The notes beneath the pieces are model-generated. The model made no database searches. It was not told the origin of the DNA and was given only the letters and a program-made list of their open reading frames with translations. The position numbers were made by a program, and so were the translations under genes. From positions 5,715-12,760 of the forward strand of contig DDUX01000080.1 of the NCBI GenBank assembly GCA_002345025.1: DNA of 7,046 nucleotides, written 5' to 3'. Positions 1 through 6,690 of this stretch are shown here, in pieces. Source of the DNA: Candidatus Accumulibacter iunctus (GTDB lineage: Bacteria > Pseudomonadota > Gammaproteobacteria > Burkholderiales > Rhodocyclaceae). Position 1 is the first letter of the stretch, and the number at the start of each line of letters is the position of its first letter.

Positions 1-2291
1 CCGAGCAACTCACTGTGGCGCTGGACGGTTTCGCTATCGGTTGACTGATAGACATGAACCCGGTTGCGGCCAAGCTCCTTGGCAGTGTAGCAGGCGACGT
101 CGGCGCGCGTCAGCAGTTCGGCGGTATCGTGCGTCTCGGCAGTGATCGGCACCAGGCCGATGCTGGCGCCGACCTGGTAAGTCCGCCCCTCCCAGCTGAA
201 GCTGTGGTCGCGAATCGCTCGCAGCGCCGCCTGGGCGACGATGTGGCCGCGCTCCAGAGGACAGTTCTCCTGCAGCAGGGCAAATTCATCGCCACCGATG
301 CGTGCCAGCGTATCGCTCTCGCGGAAGGTACCGGCGAGCAGCGCATTGATCTGTTTCAGCAACTCGTCGCCTGCGGCATGCCCGGCGGTGTCGTTGACTA
401 CCTTGAACTGGTCGAGATCGATGTAGCACAGCACGTGCCTGGCGCCCTCGTCCTGCGCTGAAGACACTGCCCGCTCGAGTCGCCGCTCGAACTCTGCCCG
501 GTTGATCAGTCCGGTGAGCGCGTCATGGGTGGCATCATGGGCCAGTTGGCGAGCCAGTTGGCGGTTTTCGGTGACATTGTGAAAGACCAGGACGACGCCC
601 TGCAGCCCACCGTCGCCAAGATGTATCGGCGCCGCCGAGTCGTTGATGTCGTACTCCCGCCCATCCCTCGCCAGCAACACGCGATGGCCGGACAGTGAGA
701 CGATTCTTTGCTCGACGAGGCAAAGCTTGATCGGATCCTTGGCGGGCACCCGTGTTTCCTCGTGCACGACGCGGAAGACCTCTCCCGCCGGCCAACCTCT
801 GGCCTCGGCACTGGGCCAGCCGGTCAGACTCTCGGCCACCGGGTTCATGTAGTCGATGCAGCCCTGCGCGTCCGTCGTGATCACTGCGTCACCGATCGAA
901 TCCAGGGTCACCTGCACCCTCTCCTTGGCTTCGAGGAGCCGCCGTTCGGCACGCTTGCGATCAGTCACGTCGATACTGACGCCGACAATCTGGTCGACCG
1001 CACCGCTGGCGTCCTTCAGCGGCACCTTGACGGTATGGAACCAGCGTTCCTCGCCACTGCGGCCGACGAAACTGATTTCCCGCTCGATACGTTGCTGCCG
1101 GCAAGCGGCAATGGCTTCATCATCGCTGCGCAGAGCCTGCAGCAACTGCGGATCGCTGACGAAATCCGCCTGCGCACGTCCGACCATCTGCTCGGGCGAC
1201 TGCCCGAAGCGCTCCGCCAGGCTCTGGTTGGCGAGGCGAATCCTGCCCTCGCGGTCGATGACGAAGATGAAGTGCGGACTGGCGTCGATGACGGTTCGGA
1301 GAAAGGCGCGCTGCGCCTCGATCTCCTGTTGCGCCCGCAGCAGCCGTTCGACCAGCTTGACGTTGCGGAAGCAGGCGGCAATGTTGGCGACGAAGACGTC
1401 GAGCAATGCACGGTCGATCGTCTCCAGAACCTGCCCGCCCTCGAGGAAGATGGCCGCTTCCTGACTCGGCGCCGCCTGCAGGTAAAGGACGGCATAATCA
1501 GTGCCGAACAGGTGCTTGCGACGCGCCACACTGCTCATGATCGCGGCGACGATTCGCTGGTCGGCTAGCGTCTCCAGCGGCTGCGCGATGCAGCCCGCAT
1601 GGCGGCCGGTGGCGCCGACGACATAGCAGTGCTCGCGATCGTCGCCATAGGGCGATCCCTTCTGGCTGCAGACGATCCCATCCACCGGCAACCTGAGCAA
1701 AGCCGCGAGCTGCGTCAGAACGCCTTCGGCGAGATTGGCAATGGCGTGCTCCTGCATCAGGTCGGACGCCGCACGAACGATCAGCTCCAGGCCACGCCGG
1801 TGCTCGGCGAGTGCGTGCAGTTGCTGGTAGGAACGCAGCGCCGAGCTGACCGTCGTGATCAACCGGGTGTGCGTCAGTTCCCCCTTGGTGCGATAGTCAT
1901 TGATGTCATACTCCTGGATCACCGTCAGTTCCGGGGCGTAGCCCGGTTCACCGGTACGCAGGATCAGTCGACACTCGGCCAGGCCGAGTTGATCGCGGAT
2001 GAAACCGACGAGCTCGAGACCTGCCTGGGCAGTCTCCATCACCACGTCGAGGAGCACCACGGCAACATCGCGATGGCCGCGCAGCAGTGTCCGCGCCTCC
2101 GCTGCGCTGAAGGCGTGCAGCAGTTGCAGCGGTCGCCCGAAGACCCGCAGATCCTGCAGCGAGAAGCGGGTGACCGTATGGACCTCGGGGTCGTCGTCGA
2201 TGACCAGCACCTTCCAGGGTGAAAGCCCGGCAGCCGGCTCGGGGTCGGCCTGTGCAGCGTCGTCGGCCCAGTGGAGCAAATCATCCGACAT
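1..2291 (-). CDS. Response regulator with DUF3369, two PAS domains and a GGDEF diguanylate cyclase domain (C-terminus beyond the left edge; EAL likely)
   Basis: About 763 residues are present from the ATG at 2291, with no stop before position 1. Residues about 26-150 form a receiver domain: acidic pocket Asp32-34, phospho-acceptor Asp82 in the LLDVV strand, conserved Thr113 and Lys136 within YDINDYRTKGEL. That last string is typical of the regulators that carry DUF3369, a GAF-like module, here about 165-325. A PAS domain follows at about 330-445, closing with a PAC-like DVTDRKRAE, then a second PAS at about 455-575. The GGDEF domain spans about 585-740. It has an intact GGDEF signature (residues 666-670, bases 282-296) and an RESD inhibitory-site motif exactly five residues before it, so cyclase activity with c-di-GMP feedback is expected. 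The last residues seen, ending in RHSELLG, resemble the linker that usually leads into an EAL phosphodiesterase domain, but this is inferred. No membrane segment is seen, so it is probably cytosolic and driven by a histidine kinase outside the window. It starts 11 bases after the cytochrome gene, with its ribosome binding site overlapping that gene's stop codon. Confidence 0.93.
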   Translation of the reverse strand, partial: MSDDLLHWADDAAQADPEPAAGLSPWKVLVIDDDPEVHTVTRFSLQDLRVFGRPLQLLHAFSAAEARTLLRGHRDVAVVLLDVVMETAQAGLELVGFIRDQLGLAECRLILRTGEPGYAPELTVIQEYDINDYRTKGELTHTRLITTVSSALRSYQQLHALAEHRRGLELIVRAASDLMQEHAIANLAEGVLTQLAALLRLPVDGIVCSQKGSPYGDDREHCYVVGATGRHAGCIAQPLETLADQRIVAAIMSSVARRKHLFGTDYAVLYLQAAPSQEAAIFLEGGQVLETIDRALLDVFVANIAACFRNVKLVERLLRAQQEIEAQRAFLRTVIDASPHFIFVIDREGRIRLANQSLAERFGQSPEQMVGRAQADFVSDPQLLQALRSDDEAIAACRQQRIEREISFVGRSGEERWFHTVKVPLKDASGAVDQIVGVSIDVTDRKRAERRLLEAKERVQVTLDSIGDAVITTDAQGCIDYMNPVAESLTGWPSAEARGWPAGEVFRVVHEETRVPAKDPIKLCLVEQRIVSLSGHRVLLARDGREYDINDSAAPIHLGDGGLQGVVLVFHNVTENRQLARQLAHDATHDALTGLINRAEFERRLERAVSSAQDEGARHVLCYIDLDQFKVVNDTAGHAAGDELLKQINALLAGTFRESDTLARIGGDEFALLQENCPLERGHIVAQAALRAIRDHSFSWEGRTYQVGASIGLVPITAETHDTAELLTRADVACYTAKELGRNRVHVYQSTDSETVQRHSELL

Positions 2292-2299
2292 CGCGAAAA

Positions 2300-2304
2300 C
2301 TCCT
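2300..2304 (-). promoter_or_regulatory. Ribosome binding site of the GGDEF response regulator
   Basis: The minus strand reads AGGAG eight bases before the ATG at 2291. The motif overlaps the TAG stop of the cytochrome gene (2305-2303). This supports the chosen start and suggests translational coupling of the two genes. Confidence 0.7.
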
Positions 2305-2734
2305 ACTGAGGCAGCCGATAGCTGTAATGGCAGCCGACGCAGGCCGATGTCAGCGTCGGCAACGCGGCGATCGTCTTCTCGCGGTCGCCGCTGGCAGCAA
2401 TGCGGGCGAACTCGCTGGCTGCCTTGTGGCCGTCGATGCCGATGGCGTGCATCGCCGGCGGCATGTGCGGTCCCGGCCGGGCGTCGAACGGCTGGCTGCG
2501 ATGCTTGCCCATCGCCGAGACGCCGAGCTCCCGCTCGGCGATTTCAGCCGCCTGGCGCAGTGCTCCGGCAGCCACCAGGCCGAGAATCTCGTTCAGAGCC
2601 AGCAGGCTGGCCCGCATCTCGGTACGCAGATTGGCTGCAGCCGCCGCCGGCATCGGTGCCAGCGTGCGGGCATCTTCGGCCGCCTGCAGGCTGCCGGCGA
2701 GCACCGTCAGCAAGCAGAAAAGAACTGTCTTCAT
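2303..2734 (-). CDS. Periplasmic class-II-like cytochrome c (cytochrome c'/c556 type)
   Basis: The gene encodes 143 residues. The N-terminus is a Sec signal peptide: MK, a hydrophobic stretch to about residue 14, then a likely cleavage near Ala18/Ala19 (SLQA-AED). There is no lipobox cysteine at that site, so the product should be soluble in the periplasm. The mature part is Ala-rich and looks helical, and its single haem-attachment motif CVGCH sits at residues 132-136, only seven residues from the C-terminus. A C-terminal CXXCH in a protein with a mature part of about 125 residues is the hallmark of the four-helix-bundle cytochromes c'/c556. Met28 and Met40 are candidates for a sixth haem ligand, which would favour c556-like electron transfer over c'-like gas binding; the sequence does not settle this. 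The ATG is favoured because its first bases overlap the ubiA stop as ATGA and because it yields a clean signal peptide. A longer reading from 2992 would lie inside ubiA and is not credible. Confidence 0.85.
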   Translation of the reverse strand: MKTVLFCLLTVLAGSLQAAEDARTLAPMPAAAAANLRTEMRASLLALNEILGLVAAGALRQAAEIAERELGVSAMGKHRSQPFDARPGPHMPPAMHAIGIDGHKAASEFARIAASGDREKTIAALPTLTSACVGCHYSYRLPQ

Positions 2735-3636
2735 CCGTTGATCACCCCGCCGAGCAGAAAATCGAGAGCAATTCCCGCGAAGACACTGGCGCCAAACCAG
2801 TTGTTGTGCCGAAAAGCCTTGAAGCAGCTCTGCGGGTCGCGCTCGCGGATCAGTGTGAAATGATAGCCGGCAATTCCCGCGGCGACCGCCAGTCCAGCGT
2901 AAAAAACACCCCCAAGCCCGAGGGTATGACCGATACCGCCGATCAGCACAAGCGCCATGGCGTAGCAGAGCATGACCGCCGCCACATCGCAACGGCCGAA
3001 AGTGATCGCCGAAGTCCGGATACCGATCTTCAGATCATCGACCCGATCGACCATCGCGTACTCGGTATCGTAGGCGATCGCCCAGAAAACGTTGGCCAGC
3101 AAAAGGCACCAGGCTTCCCCGGGTACGCTGCCGAGCTGGGCGGCATAGGCCATCGGGATGCCAAAACCGAAAGCGACACCCAGATAAGCCTGCGGGATCG
3201 CCAGAAAACGTTTGGTAAACGGGTAACTCGCAGCGAGAAAGAGCGCCACCAGGCAAAGCCCGGCCAGCAGCCAGCTGCGCAGCGGCAACACGAGGGCGGC
3301 CGCGCAGCCCACCAGTGCGAGAAAAAGCCACAGTGCCTCGCGCCCCGAGATACGACCGGCCGCCAGCGGGCGATCCCGGGTGCGCGCGACATGCGGGTCG
3401 AAGTCGCGGTCGGCCAGGTCGTTGATCACGCAGCCCGCCGAACGCATCAGAACCGTGCCGAGGATGAAGATCCACACCACCAGCCAGTCGGGCCGTCCCA
3501 GCGCCGACAACCACAGGCCCCACAGCGTCGGCCAGAGCAGCAGCAATATGCCGATCGGCTTGTCGAGCCGCATCAGCCGTTCGTAAACGTCGGCCCGTTC
3601 GCGTAGCCTGAACCCGGAGAGTTGCATGGACCACAT
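2731..3636 (-). CDS. ubiA: 4-hydroxybenzoate polyprenyltransferase UbiA
   Basis: The product, 301 residues from the ATG at 3636, attaches the polyprenyl side chain to 4-hydroxybenzoate, the first committed membrane step of ubiquinone synthesis, in the inner membrane with Mg2+. The N-terminal RLDKPIGILLLLWPTLWGLW is characteristic of the family. The first Asp-rich motif is NDLADRDFD at about residues 72-80, followed by RTRDRPLAAG. The second is DTEYAMVDRVDD at about 190-201; together they bind Mg2+-diphosphate. Several hydrophobic segments fit the multi-helix UbiA fold, and the C-terminal HNNWFG is also typical. Length matches the family (about 285-300). The ATG at 3636 follows the upstream stop by one base; an ATG at 3627 (298 residues) and a GTG at 3654 are alternatives. 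None has a good Shine-Dalgarno sequence, so translation probably depends on ribosomes finishing the upstream gene. The stop overlaps the cytochrome start. Confidence 0.95.
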   Translation of the reverse strand: MWSMQLSGFRLRERADVYERLMRLDKPIGILLLLWPTLWGLWLSALGRPDWLVVWIFILGTVLMRSAGCVINDLADRDFDPHVARTRDRPLAAGRISGREALWLFLALVGCAAALVLPLRSWLLAGLCLVALFLAASYPFTKRFLAIPQAYLGVAFGFGIPMAYAAQLGSVPGEAWCLLLANVFWAIAYDTEYAMVDRVDDLKIGIRTSAITFGRCDVAAVMLCYAMALVLIGGIGHTLGLGGVFYAGLAVAAGIAGYHFTLIRERDPQSCFKAFRHNNWFGASVFAGIALDFLLGGVING

Positions 3637-3637
3637 T

Positions 3638-5518
3638 TTAACGCCAGTCGCCACGCAGCCCGGCGACGATCTGCTGCAGATGTTCGGGCGTCGCCGCTTC
3701 CGGCGTCACCGGCGTGCCCACGGTCAGGGCGATCCTCGAGAACATGCCGCGGCGCAGCGGCCTGCTCATCGCCGGCCCGTCCTTGCGGCTGAAGAAGCTT
3801 CCCCACAGGCCTTGCAGAGCCATCGGGATCACCGGCACCGGCGTCCGCCCGACGATGCGCTGCACCCCCGGCCGAAAGGTATAGAGTTCGCCGCTATCGG
3901 TGATTCGCCCCTCGGGGAAGATGGCAACCAGTTCGCCGGCGGCGAGCGCTTGCGCCACCTCCTCGAAAGCCGCCTCCATCATCGCTGCATCCTCGCGCGC
4001 CGGAGCGATCGGGATGGCGTGCATGTGACGGAAAACGAAGCCGATCAGCGGCAGACGATAGATCCGGTGATCCATGACGAAGCGGATCGGTCGCCGGCTG
4101 GCGGCGGCGATCACCAGCGGATCGACGAAACTGACGTGGTTGCTGATCAGCACCGCCGGCCCGTCGTCGGGAATGTTCTCGATGCCGCTCTGCCGCAGGC
4201 GGTAGAACGAGTGGATCAGCAACCAGGCGACGAAGCGCAGCATGAACTCCGGAACCAGGCTGTAGATATACACCGCCACCGCCGCGTTGCACAGCGCGGC
4301 GACCGCGAACAGTGCCGGAATCGTCAGGCCATCGCCAAGCAGCCCGGCGGCCGCCAGCGAACCAACGACCATGAACAACGCATTGAGGATGTTGTTGGCG
4401 GCGATGACGCGCGCCCGCGACTCGACCGCACTGCGCAACTGGATCAGGGCATATAGCGGGACGATGAAGAAGCCACCGAAGAGACCGAGCGCAAAGAGGT
4501 CGACCAACACCCGCCAGGTCCCCGGCACGGCAAGCAGCGCGGACAGCGACAAGGGCGCTCCGGCCGGGAGCAGCGAGGGTGACGCGAAAGCGATATCGAC
4601 GCCGAAGATGGTGAGGCCGATCGAGCCGAAGGGCACCAGACCGATCTCCACCTGACCGGCCGAGAGCCGTTCGCAAAGCAGAGAGCCAACGCCGATGCCG
4701 ACGGTGAAAACGGCCAGCAGCAGGGTCACCGAAGTCTCGCCGCCACCGAGGACGAACCTGGCGTACGCCGGAAACTGCGCCAGGAACATGGCGCCATAAA
4801 GCCAGAACCAGGAAATTCCGAGGATCGACAGGAACACCGTCCGGTTCTCGCGCGCGAAGCCGATGTTGCGCCAGGTTTCGGAGAATGGGTTGAGGCTGAT
4901 CACCAGTTGCGGCGCCGGCGCCGCGGCGACGGGGATGCCGCGACTGCAGACGTAGCCGACGATGGCGATCAGCAGGCCGGCCCAGGCGACCCAGGTCGGG
5001 TGGTTGGCGGCACCGGCGAGCAGTCCGCCGGCCAGAGTGCCGATCAGAATGGCGACGAAGGTGCCGGCCTCGACCAGTGCATTGCCGCCGACGAGTTCGC
5101 TCTCGCGCAGATGCTGCGGCAGGATGGCGTACTTCACCGGGCCGAAGAGGGTCGAGTGCAGCCCGAGCAGAAACAGCGCCGCAAGCAGGATCGGCAGGTT
5201 GTGCAGCGCGAAACCAAGCAGCGCGACGCCCATGATCAGCACCTCGAGGAGCTTCACCAGCCGCGCCAGCCTGGCCTTGTCGTACTTGTCGGCCAGCTGG
5301 CCGGCGGTTGCCGAAAAGAGAAAGAAGGGCAGAATGAAGATGCCGGCAGCGAGGTTGGTCAGCACCTCCGGCCGGCTCGTCGTCCAGCTCGCCGCCTGAA
5401 AGGTGAGCAGGACGACCAGCGCGTTCTTGAACAGATTGTCGTTGAAGGCACCGAGGAACTGAGTGGCGAAGAACGGCCCGAAGCGGCGTTCCTTCAGCAG
5501 GCCAAACTGGGAACTCAT
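3638..5518 (-). CDS. Fused lysophospholipid transporter (LplT-like MFS) and PlsC-type acyltransferase
   Basis: The protein has 626 residues. Residues about 1-425 form an MFS transporter with many membrane segments. It opens with FGPFFATQFLGAFNDNLFKN and contains GPVKYAILPQHL at about 126-137, both strongly LplT-like. Residues about 430-620 form a PlsC/LPLAT acyltransferase: NHVSFVD (460-466, the catalytic HX4D), the Arg-containing motif II region up to about 510, FPEGR (534-538) and VIPMAL (563-568). All four acyltransferase motifs appear intact. The inferred role is to bring lysophospholipids across the inner membrane and reacylate them, repairing or remodelling phospholipids. In related Aas-type proteins an acyl-ACP synthetase (AMP-binding) domain follows PlsC; here the protein ends after PlsC, so acyl donors must come from elsewhere. 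The start is fixed by the ATG at 5518 with a good ribosome binding site; an upstream extension to 5650 would run through amidohydrolase sequence in another frame. It heads the intact part of the operon. Acyl-acceptor specificity cannot be read from the sequence, and a role as an ordinary lysophosphatidate acyltransferase is possible. Confidence 0.92.
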   Translation of the reverse strand: MSSQFGLLKERRFGPFFATQFLGAFNDNLFKNALVVLLTFQAASWTTSRPEVLTNLAAGIFILPFFLFSATAGQLADKYDKARLARLVKLLEVLIMGVALLGFALHNLPILLAALFLLGLHSTLFGPVKYAILPQHLRESELVGGNALVEAGTFVAILIGTLAGGLLAGAANHPTWVAWAGLLIAIVGYVCSRGIPVAAAPAPQLVISLNPFSETWRNIGFARENRTVFLSILGISWFWLYGAMFLAQFPAYARFVLGGGETSVTLLLAVFTVGIGVGSLLCERLSAGQVEIGLVPFGSIGLTIFGVDIAFASPSLLPAGAPLSLSALLAVPGTWRVLVDLFALGLFGGFFIVPLYALIQLRSAVESRARVIAANNILNALFMVVGSLAAAGLLGDGLTIPALFAVAALCNAAVAVYIYSLVPEFMLRFVAWLLIHSFYRLRQSGIENIPDDGPAVLISNHVSFVDPLVIAAASRRPIRFVMDHRIYRLPLIGFVFRHMHAIPIAPAREDAAMMEAAFEEVAQALAAGELVAIFPEGRITDSGELYTFRPGVQRIVGRTPVPVIPMALQGLWGSFFSRKDGPAMSRPLRRGMFSRIALTVGTPVTPEAATPEHLQQIVAGLRGDWR

Positions 5519-5522
5519 GCAG

Positions 5523-5530
5523 TCTTCCTT
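5523..5530 (-). promoter_or_regulatory. Ribosome binding site of the transporter/acyltransferase fusion
   Basis: The minus strand reads AAGGAAGA just before the ATG at 5518, with the AGGA core seven bases away. It is the clearest Shine-Dalgarno sequence in the window and decides the start against longer readings. Confidence 0.7.
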
Positions 5531-5944
5531 TCTCGGGGAGCAAAGAACCCGCGCGTCTCGCCCAACGTGCGGGGAAACAGGTCGAAGCAGGGAACGATCG
5601 GACCCTCCGGCCCGCGGTCGAGATCCACTGTGTCGCCGAGCGAAGAGCAATGCGCCACCACCACGCGCACGCCGTGGTCGAGCGTACGTCGCAACCGCAG
5701 CGGGTTACCGGATGCCTGCTGAGCAGCACCATGTACCGCTTTCTCTTCGCCGGCATGGCTGATCAGCAGCAGCCCTTGGGCCGCCGGGGCGGCGCAGAAG
5801 CGGTCGCACAGCGGCGACGACGGATCGATTCCCATCGCCGACGGCAGCCATTTCACGGCCCGAGCGCCGCCCGAAGAGCCACTGCCAGAGCCGAAGAATC
5901 AGCCATCGACGCAGATCCTGATAGGGGTAAAGTGCCTCGTAGGC

Positions 5945-5950
5945 TATATT
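5945..5950 (+). promoter_or_regulatory. Possible -10 element for cheR (weak)
   Basis: TATATT at 5945-5950 is an AT-rich hexamer in a GC-rich intergenic stretch upstream of cheR and resembles a sigma-70 -10 box. The bases 17 upstream (TAGGGG) do not resemble a -35 box, and no clear sigma-28 promoter is seen. It also lies at the start of the possible amidohydrolase N-terminal frame on the other strand, so this is a suggestion only. Confidence 0.2.
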
Positions 5951-6003
5951 CATGAACCGGCCAGCGCAAGCCCCGGCTGCTGCCCGGCTCCCGTAGAATG
6001 AGC

Positions 6004-6030
6004 GCCGACGGCCGCCTGCAGCGGCCCGGC
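6004..6030 (+). other. GC-rich hairpin in the cheR leader
   Basis: GGCCGC (6010-6015) and GCGGCC (6021-6026) form a perfect 6-bp stem around the loop CTGCA. It can be extended by GCCG (6004-6007) pairing with CGGC (6027-6030) across a two-base bulge. A TTTT run follows at 6038-6041, too far away for a canonical intrinsic terminator. If cheR starts at 6073 this lies in its 5' untranslated region and could be an attenuator-like structure. If cheR starts at 5998 it is just coding sequence. Confidence 0.3.
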
Positions 6031-6072
6031 CAGCCGCTTTTCCCTGCCGCCCCGGCCATCCGGACGCCTGCC

Positions 6073-6633
6073 ATGCAACTGATGAACCCGCGCGGAACGC
6101 AAATTGCCGAACAGGAGTTCGGGCTGTTCCAGACCCTGATCCGGCGCCTCGCCGGCATCGCTCTCGCCGACAGCAAGCGCACCCTGCTCGTCGGCCACCT
6201 CGGCCGCCGCCTGCGGCACTACGGCTTCGCCACCTATACTCGGTACTACCATCTCCTGGTCTCCGGCGAACATCCGCAGGAGGTGCAGCAGATGATCGAC
6301 CTGCTGGCGACCAACGAAACGTACTTCTTCCGCGAGCCACAGCACTTCGATTTCCTTCGCGACGTGCTGCGCAAACAGCCGCAACGGGCGGGCATCTTCC
6401 GCATCTGGAGCGACGCCAGCTCGACCGGTGAGGAGCCCTACTCGATCGCCATGGTCCTCGCCGAACATCACCACCACGGCCCCCGGGAAATCTTCGCGTC
6501 CGATCTCAGCTGCACCGCCCTGGCGAAGGCGAGAAGCGGCGGCTACTTCATCCTCGGCCACGCCGAGTCACTGGGCGGCCTCGGCAGCCGCTTGCAGATG
6601 CTGCAGCCGACCGTCTACCGCCACCCCGGATGA
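6073..6633 (+). pseudogene. cheR: Chemotaxis methyltransferase CheR with a large in-frame internal deletion
   Basis: CheR methylates glutamates of chemoreceptors using S-adenosylmethionine. From the ATG at 6073 the frame encodes 186 residues, against about 270-290 for the family. The N-terminal helical domain (about 15-95) looks intact, including GIALADSKR and TNETYFFRE (80-88). The SAM-binding domain begins normally with WSDASSTGEEPYSIAM (112-127) and FASDLSCTALAKARSG (141-156). The sequence then jumps directly to GYFILGHAESL (157-167), which belongs to the C-terminal end of the family, and closes with QPTVYRHPG. The missing middle, roughly 85-90 residues, normally carries several core strands and the FCRNVxIYF motif of the methyltransferase. 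The join lies at about 6535-6543, in repeated GGC codons, and keeps frame. The fold should be broken, so I call it a pseudogene; an assembly deletion is the main alternative. Start choice is uncertain: 6082 or 5998 are possible, and none has a strong ribosome binding site. Its expected neighbours (receptor, cheD, cheB) appear only as fragments. Confidence 0.8.
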
Positions 6634-6689
6634 GCAGCCGCACCGGCACCCCGGCAAGCGGCACTGCCGTCGCAGCCGCATGCGTCTAG
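6630..6689 (+). pseudogene. 19-codon ORF overlapping the cheR stop, possibly the start of a lost chemotaxis gene
   Basis: An ATG at 6630 overlaps the cheR TGA as ATGA, the arrangement expected for a translationally coupled next gene. The frame reads MSSRTGTPASGTAVAAACV and then stops at TAG (6687-6689), just before recognisable chemoreceptor sequence begins in another frame. In chemotaxis operons cheR is often followed by cheD or cheB, so this may be the first codons of such a gene, cut off where the receptor fragment joins. The peptide itself is too short to identify; a chance ORF is quite possible. Confidence 0.3.
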
Positions 6690-6690
6690 A

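Larger units (their letters stand above)
5515..5953 (-). pseudogene. Remnant of a metal-dependent amidohydrolase, truncated at both ends and frame-disrupted
   Basis: The frame open from 5898 to the stop at 5515 contains, from about 5874 on, a core that strongly resembles TIM-barrel amidohydrolases: GGARAVKWLPSAMGIDP, then ISHAGEEKAVHG, NPLRLRR, and HGVRVVVAHCSSLGD followed by DLDRGPEG. The two His-containing strands are family metal-site-like. These enzymes usually exceed 300 residues, so about 105 residues is only the middle. Upstream the frame is closed by a TGA at 5901-5899. A different frame starts with ATG at 5953 and reads MNIAYEALYPYQDLRRWL and onward; it may be the original N-terminus joined out of frame after an internal deletion, which is inference. 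Downstream, family similarity fades after about LFPRTLGE, near 5550, and the frame ends in a TGA that overlaps the next gene's ATG by four bases. No credible start codon exists for the core except a GTG at 5856 inside the conserved region, so a functional enzyme is unlikely. The product would have been cytosolic; its substrate is unknown. Confidence 0.7.

Noticed and set aside
708..2222. Two plus-strand open frames (708-1568 and 1599-2222)
   Set aside because: Both lie antisense to the receiver, DUF3369 and PAS-coding region, whose minus-strand frame has clear motifs without interruption; neither plus frame resembles a known protein.
2303..2992. Longer version of the cytochrome gene starting at 2992
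   Set aside because: It would place about 86 extra Arg-rich residues, all inside ubiA, before a clean signal peptide; the ATG at 2734 is far better.
1999..3606. Long plus-strand open frame of 535 codons
   Set aside because: It runs antisense across the response regulator, cytochrome and ubiA genes, is rich in Arg, Ser, Ala and Gln with no recognisable domain, and is explained by GC-rich codon bias.
3626..5722. Plus-strand open frames opposite the transporter/acyltransferase (3626-4456, 4907-5722)
   Set aside because: They are antisense shadows with low-complexity charged composition and no ribosome binding sites or domains.
3894..5756. 620-codon minus-strand open frame overlapping the transporter/acyltransferase
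   Set aside because: It is a shifted frame of the same strand, extremely Arg-rich and without hydrophobic segments, whereas the other frame shows clear MFS and PlsC motifs.
5705..6340. 211-codon minus-strand open frame
   Set aside because: Most of it is antisense to cheR and Arg/Gly-rich. Only its part from 5953 onward may be meaningful, as a possible amidohydrolase N-terminus, and that is treated in the remnant.
5950..6561. 203-codon minus-strand open frame opposite cheR
   Set aside because: Antisense to unmistakable CheR motifs such as TNETYFFRE and STGEEPYS.
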